A stretch of DNA of 58,108 bases from Gammaproteobacteria bacterium (GTDB lineage: Bacteria > Pseudomonadota > Gammaproteobacteria > Thiohalospirales > Thiohalospiraceae): NCBI GenBank assembly GCA_014762495.1, contig JABURT010000071.1, positions 1-58,108 of the forward strand. Reading direction: 5' to 3'. Position 1 is the stretch's first letter; the number at the start of each line of letters is the position of its first letter. Positions 54,401-58,108 of this stretch are shown here, piece by piece. Made by a program: the position numbers and the translations under genes. The notes under the pieces are model-generated. The model was not told the DNA's origin. It searched no databases and was given only the letters and a program-made list of their open reading frames with translations.

Positions 54401-54817
54401 ATGGTACAGGATGAATCGCTCTCGGATGTTTTTGTCTACGGCACGCTCATCTTCTCGAAAATCATCACAGCAGTACTCGGTAAGGCATTTGACGGCGAAA
54501 CCGCGAAGCTACATGACTTTGCCGCCTACAAGGTGATCGGAGAATCCTATCCTGGACTGTGGCGTCTGGACGGTGTCTCGGCAGAGGGCGTTTTGTATCA
54601 CGGGATGAGCAAAGAAGATTTGGCAAAACTCGATCGATACGAAGGCGAAGAATATCAGCGTGAGATTATGGAAGTTGAAACCGAAGACGGTTGCCGGCAT
54701 CGGGCCTGGGTATATATGTACCGACCTGCCTATATTCACCTGTTAAGTGAAATTCCCTGGAGTGCTGAACACTTCAACGAAAGTGACATCAATGAGTATG
54801 TTGCCAGAATGAGATAA
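54401..54817 (+). CDS. Gamma-glutamylcyclotransferase-like (AIG2) protein
   Basis: The 138-residue protein starts SDVFVYGTLIF, the AIG2/GGCT signature. The fold converts gamma-glutamyl peptides to 5-oxoproline in authentic enzymes; the catalytic Glu would be in LAKLDRYEGEEYQRE (E after RY). The chosen ATG puts the signature near the N-terminus; a longer frame from 54158 adds unrelated sequence. It may take part in glutathione turnover with its redox neighbours. Confidence 0.82.
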   Translation: MVQDESLSDVFVYGTLIFSKIITAVLGKAFDGETAKLHDFAAYKVIGESYPGLWRLDGVSAEGVLYHGMSKEDLAKLDRYEGEEYQREIMEVETEDGCRHRAWVYMYRPAYIHLLSEIPWSAEHFNESDINEYVARMR

Positions 54818-54828
54818 AAACAGGATGC

Positions 54829-54843
54829 ATGGGCCAAGCCCAT
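54829..54843 (-). terminator. Possible weak terminator hairpin
   Basis: ATGGGC pairs with GCCCAT around three bases between two convergent genes, and five T follow 8 bases later on the minus strand. The gap before the T-run makes it non-canonical. Confidence 0.3.
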
Positions 54844-54864
54844 ACACCCCAAGGGACTCGCCTG

Positions 54865-54969
54865 TCAGGCGATAGAATTTGCCAGAATAATGGCTGCGAT
54901 CATGAACCCGAACAGCACCAGAACGGTTTTGGCTAACGCACTGGTCATCGATTTGTCTTCTGCATTCAT
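54865..54969 (-). CDS. 34-residue single-helix membrane protein
   Basis: The minus-strand frame encodes a polar N-terminus (MNAEDKSMTSALAK) and one hydrophobic helix (residues 15-33). AAGGAG lies six bases before the ATG, an ideal ribosome binding site. Small proteins of this shape are often extra subunits of membrane complexes such as terminal oxidases or transporters. I do not recognise the family. Confidence 0.65.
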   Translation of the reverse strand: MNAEDKSMTSALAKTVLVLFGFMIAAIILANSIA

Positions 54970-55188
54970 ACTCAACTCCTTTCGATAATACGGTTTCAGG
55001 CTAATCCTATTTCAGGGCCCAGTTCTTGATCCGGATCAAGACCCGCCACGATTTTTTATTTGTGAATTTTCGAATATAGACAATCTGTTATATTCAAAAC
55101 TGCCTTCTCTGTACTGGCATACGGTGTCAATCGCGGGCTGTGTTTGCTATACACATGAGTAGATGAATGCTTGCAGTGGGGTGAGGCC

Positions 55189-56289
55189 GTGCGAATCAGG
55201 GTACTGTTTTTTTTCTTGGGATTCGTGGTTCTGTTTAATGCGCAGGCAGCCGCGCCTGAAGTTGAATTCAAACGTGTGCTGGCGTCTCGTAGCTTCGAGC
55301 GCCCTATAGCCATGGTCCAGCCGCCTGGTGAGGCTAGCTGGTATGTCATCGAAAAGGCCGGATTGATCTGGCGTCAATCAGGCGATGAATTCACCTTGTT
55401 CGCCGATCTCACGAAGCGTATTGAATCCAGGCCAAATGAGGCGGGCCTGCTGGGCATCGCCTTTCATCCTGATTATCAGGATAATGGTCTTTTATTTCTC
55501 TCCTACACGGTACAATCCAATCCCCTGCGCTCGGTGCTCGCCCGTTTTCAGAGTGAAAATGGTCGACTTGTCGAAGGTTCCGCTCACACTCTGCTGACGG
55601 TGGAGCAGCCCTATGGCAATCACAACAGCGGCCAGCTGGCCTTTGGTCCCGATGGCTATCTCTATTTCTCTCTTGGTGATGGCGGTTCAGCGGGGGACCC
55701 CGCTGACAATGGTCAAAATCCCAATACCCTGCTTGGCAGCCTGTTGCGTCTGGATGTTGATAAGGGCGAGAGCTATGCCATACCGAAGGATAATCCGTTC
55801 CACTCCGGTGGCGGAGCACCGGAGATTTACGCCTACGGTTTGCGCAACCCCTGGGGCTGGGGCTTTGACCGTGATAACGGGCAGCTATGGCTGGCCGACG
55901 TGGGACAGGATGCCTGGGAAGAGGTCAATATCATTCGAGCTGGTGGAAACTACGGTTGGAATCTGCGTGAAGGCAGCCATTGCTATGCCCGGCCGGACTG
56001 TTCGAGCAAGGGAGTGGTGGACCCGGTACTTGAGTATTCCCACGAAGAAGGCTGCTCCATAACCGGCGGCTATGTCTACCGTGGGCAAACGATACCGGAA
56101 CTACAGGGTCATTATCTGTTCAGCGATTTCTGCACAGGACAGGTCTGGGCCTATGATGTGAAGTCCGAAACACGCCATGCTCTCGCGCGCCTGTCGATCA
56201 ATCCGTCGTCATTTGCCCAGGACCACGATGGCGAACTCTATATCACCGATATCAGCAGTGGCCACATCTACAAATTATTGCCGCGCTGA
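55189..56289 (+). CDS. PQQ-dependent sugar dehydrogenase-like secreted protein
   Basis: The 366-residue protein has a signal peptide (about 1-20, ending AQA) and the beta-propeller of the soluble aldose/PQQ dehydrogenase family: LLGIAFHPDYQDNGLLFLSY, HNSGQLAFGPDGYLYFSLGD, IYAYGLRNPWGWGFDRDNGQ and SITGGYVYRGQTIPELQGHY. It oxidises sugars with PQQ. The GTG at 55189 is chosen because GGGGTGAGG precedes it and the signal peptide starts there; a TTG at 55171 also fits the frame. It is convergent with the protease gene. Confidence 0.88.
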   Translation: MRIRVLFFFLGFVVLFNAQAAAPEVEFKRVLASRSFERPIAMVQPPGEASWYVIEKAGLIWRQSGDEFTLFADLTKRIESRPNEAGLLGIAFHPDYQDNGLLFLSYTVQSNPLRSVLARFQSENGRLVEGSAHTLLTVEQPYGNHNSGQLAFGPDGYLYFSLGDGGSAGDPADNGQNPNTLLGSLLRLDVDKGESYAIPKDNPFHSGGGAPEIYAYGLRNPWGWGFDRDNGQLWLADVGQDAWEEVNIIRAGGNYGWNLREGSHCYARPDCSSKGVVDPVLEYSHEEGCSITGGYVYRGQTIPELQGHYLFSDFCTGQVWAYDVKSETRHALARLSINPSSFAQDHDGELYITDISSGHIYKLLPR

Positions 56290-56291
56290 TC

Positions 56292-57422
56292 TTACTGACT
56301 GACCACCGGCCGCTCGCTGACTTGTGCAGTTAGGCTTAAGGGATGCTTGTCGCGTATGACCTCGAGGCTAATCGTGGTGCCGGGCTGGTTCTGTGCGATG
56401 AGATTGAGTGCGCTGCGAACATCACTGACCGGTCGTTCATTGATGTGAGTGACGATGTCATTGGGTTGTAGCCCTGCCTGGTCGGCCGGGCCGCCATCCA
56501 GTACACCGACAATGATCACGCCACCCATGTCCTGGATCTCGAAGGCCTGCCGGATCTGTGGGGTCAGTTCGTAGATCTCAACACCGAGCCAGCCACGACT
56601 GACATGTCCCTTATCGATAATCTGGGCCATGACATCACGCGCCAGTTTCACCGGGATGGCGAAACCGATCCCCTGTGAACCACCGGTTTGCGAGAAAATA
56701 GCGGTATTGATGCCAAGCAGTTCGCCGTTGGTGTTGATGAGGGCCCCTCCCGAGTTGCCGGGATTGATGGCGGCATCGGTCTGTATGAAGTTCTCGAAGG
56801 TATTGATACCCAGGTGGGTTCGCCCCTTGGCGCTGACAATACCACTGGTGACGGTCTGACCCACACCAAAGGGATTGCCGATGGCCAGGACCACATCGCC
56901 TACGCGAAGCAGGTCGGAATCACCCGGGGTGATTACCGGCAGGTCGTCCATTTCAACGTGCAGCACCGCCAGGTCGCTCTCCGGGTCGGTACCGACGACC
57001 TGCGCCCGCCCAATACGCCCGTCGCGCAACGCCACCAGGATCTCATCGGCCCCCTGAATGACGTGATTATTGGTCAGTATGTGCCCCTCGGTGCTGAAAA
57101 TGACCCCGGAGCCCAGACTGTTTTCGGTTTTTTGTTGCGCTGGCTCCTGGCCGAAGAAACGCCGCAGCAGGGATTCCTCGAACTGAGTGTCCTGCTCGCG
57201 TTCAACCAGCTTGGAGGTGTGGACGTTCACTACCGCGGGTGCCGCCCGTTCTACCGCAGGGGCATAGGAATAGACCATCTTGCCATTGACCGGACGGCTG
57301 GATATCACCGTCTCCTGGCCCAGCTGTAACAGGTCAGGTCGGAACAGGACCAGCAGGAAGGCAGCCGCCAGGCCATAAAGGATGGCATTGACGATGAATT
57401 TCATTCGATTCCGTTGGGACAT
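56292..57422 (-). CDS. algW: Membrane-anchored serine endoprotease, AlgW/DegS-like
   Basis: The 376-residue protein has an N-terminal anchor (about 9-27), a trypsin-like domain with triad H120 (LTNNHVI), D150 (SDLAVLH) and S224 (PGNSGGAL), and one PDZ domain (about 270-365). It cleaves anti-sigma factors when misfolded outer-membrane proteins bind the PDZ. The single PDZ domain separates it from DegP. It is divergent from a Nif3-like gene, an arrangement common in gammaproteobacteria. Confidence 0.92.
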   Translation of the reverse strand: MSQRNRMKFIVNAILYGLAAAFLLVLFRPDLLQLGQETVISSRPVNGKMVYSYAPAVERAAPAVVNVHTSKLVEREQDTQFEESLLRRFFGQEPAQQKTENSLGSGVIFSTEGHILTNNHVIQGADEILVALRDGRIGRAQVVGTDPESDLAVLHVEMDDLPVITPGDSDLLRVGDVVLAIGNPFGVGQTVTSGIVSAKGRTHLGINTFENFIQTDAAINPGNSGGALINTNGELLGINTAIFSQTGGSQGIGFAIPVKLARDVMAQIIDKGHVSRGWLGVEIYELTPQIRQAFEIQDMGGVIIVGVLDGGPADQAGLQPNDIVTHINERPVSDVRSALNLIAQNQPGTTISLEVIRDKHPLSLTAQVSERPVVSQ

Positions 57423-57487
57423 ATGGTTGTGTGTTTTTTATAATGGCGGTGAAGCTATCCATCCTAACCCAAGACAGATATAAGTTC

Positions 57488-58108
57488 ATGGTTCAATTAT
57501 CCCAGCTCATCCAATACCTCGATGAACTCCTGCAGGCCCCGGCCTTCAGTGACTATTGTCCCAATGGTCTGCAGGTGCAGGGGCGTGAAGAGGTCAGTCG
57601 TATTGTCAGCGGCGTCACCGCCAGCCAGGCGTTAATCGATGCCGCCATTGAACGCCAGGCCGATGCCGTCCTGGTCCACCACGGATTTTTCTGGAAGGGT
57701 GAGGATGCGCGCCTGGTCGGTATGAAGCGTCGCCGTATCAAGTCCTTGCTTGAGGCTGACATCAGTCTCATTGCCTACCATCTGCCCCTCGATGCCCACC
57801 CGCAACTGGGCAACAATGCGCAACTTGCGCGGTTGCTCGGATTTGAGATCGAAGGCGGTTTTGGCGGCGGAAAAGGACCGGACATCGGTATGTTGGGACG
57901 CTTGTCGACGCCGATGGAGGGAACGGCCATGAAGCAGCATATCGCCTCGGCCCTGCAGCGAGAGCCCCTGCACGTTGCCGGCGGCCCGCCACAGATCGAA
58001 CGCATTGCCTGGTGTAGTGGTGGCGCCCACTCCTATATAGAGGAGGCCGTGGCTCTGGGTATGGATGCCTTCATTACCGGTGAGGTATCAGAGCAAACCG
58101 TACATATT
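57488..58108 (+). CDS. Nif3-like dinuclear metal protein (partial, cut by window end)
   Basis: The first 207 codons are present and the frame is open at the window end. HHGFFWKG (H64, H65) and the D102 region (YHLPLDAH) are the metal-binding pattern of Nif3/YbgI proteins, which form hexamers with two metal ions. The function is uncertain; roles in GTP cyclohydrolase-like chemistry or regulation have been proposed. The likely start is ATG 57488, 65 bp from the divergent protease start. Confidence 0.9.
   Translation, partial: MVQLSQLIQYLDELLQAPAFSDYCPNGLQVQGREEVSRIVSGVTASQALIDAAIERQADAVLVHHGFFWKGEDARLVGMKRRRIKSLLEADISLIAYHLPLDAHPQLGNNAQLARLLGFEIEGGFGGGKGPDIGMLGRLSTPMEGTAMKQHIASALQREPLHVAGGPPQIERIAWCSGGAHSYIEEAVALGMDAFITGEVSEQTVHI

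Overview
The window looks like chromosomal DNA of a Gammaproteobacterium, most likely a sulfur-oxidising or sediment/marine lineage of the Chromatiales/Ectothiorhodospirales kind. This is an inference from gene content: a DabAB inorganic-carbon pump with a divergent LysR regulator, an ETHE1-type persulfide dioxygenase, two DsrE-family proteins, TusA, an [FeFe]-hydrogenase, and an AlgW-like protease divergent from a Nif3-like gene. No rRNA or tRNA gene was seen. No transposase or integrase gene is intact in the window.

Layout. (1) 1-1550 is visibly AT-richer than the rest. It begins with a probable integron attC site (47-133), then repeat debris, a small UspB-like membrane protein and a protein with uracil-DNA-glycosylase-like motifs; it reads as a cassette or transferred island. 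(2) 1837-3909 is a complete [FeFe]-hydrogenase with an unusual C-terminal SnoaL/NTF2-like extension. (3) 4095-14090 holds housekeeping and envelope genes: SRPBCC protein, LysR plus quinone oxidoreductase (divergent), DUF4386 protein, a structured intergenic RNA candidate, Bax-like glucosaminidase, polysaccharide deacetylase, a CHASE-PAS histidine kinase, and hflKC. (4) 14310-18017 contains an EamA exporter, a TetR regulator flanked by two copies of a 20-bp palindrome, the DsrE-TusA-Cys-rich operon it probably controls, and a lipoprotein/TlpA pair. (5) 18079-21316 carries a newly noted 38-aa membrane protein, a transglutaminase, a periplasmic binding protein and a membrane protein. (6) 21433-26735 is dabBA and its LysR regulator. 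(7) 26840-35510 mixes DNA repair (tag), lipoprotein hydrolases (one lacking its catalytic serine), a Pyr4-like membrane protein, a GNAT-nitrilase fusion and a pair of glycine-zipper stress proteins. (8) 35800-42625 is a plus-strand run of redox and sulfur genes: flavin reductase, periplasmic DsrE, MBL lipoprotein, BASS transporter, AlkB alkane hydroxylase, persulfide dioxygenase, then MltF. (9) 42695-54817 has MscS, pirin, GNAT, a secreted His-tailed nuclease-fold protein, two Kef-type antiporters, a CnoX-like chaperedoxin, KefF, glutathione peroxidase and others, mostly stress defence. (10) 54865-58108 has a 34-aa membrane protein, a PQQ-type sugar dehydrogenase, an AlgW/DegS protease and a Nif3-like gene cut by the window end.

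How it fits together: the gene set points to a cell that fixes CO2 (Dab), moves and oxidises sulfane sulfur with DsrE, TusA and persulfide dioxygenase, guards against electrophiles and peroxides (Kef, GPx, CnoX), and can handle hydrogen and alkanes. The most unusual items are the hydrogenase-SnoaL fusion, the palindrome-bounded TetR/DsrE/TusA/Cys-rich unit with a probably leaderless tetR, the Pyr4-like protein, the serine-less hydrolase, and two unlisted small membrane proteins with strong ribosome binding sites.
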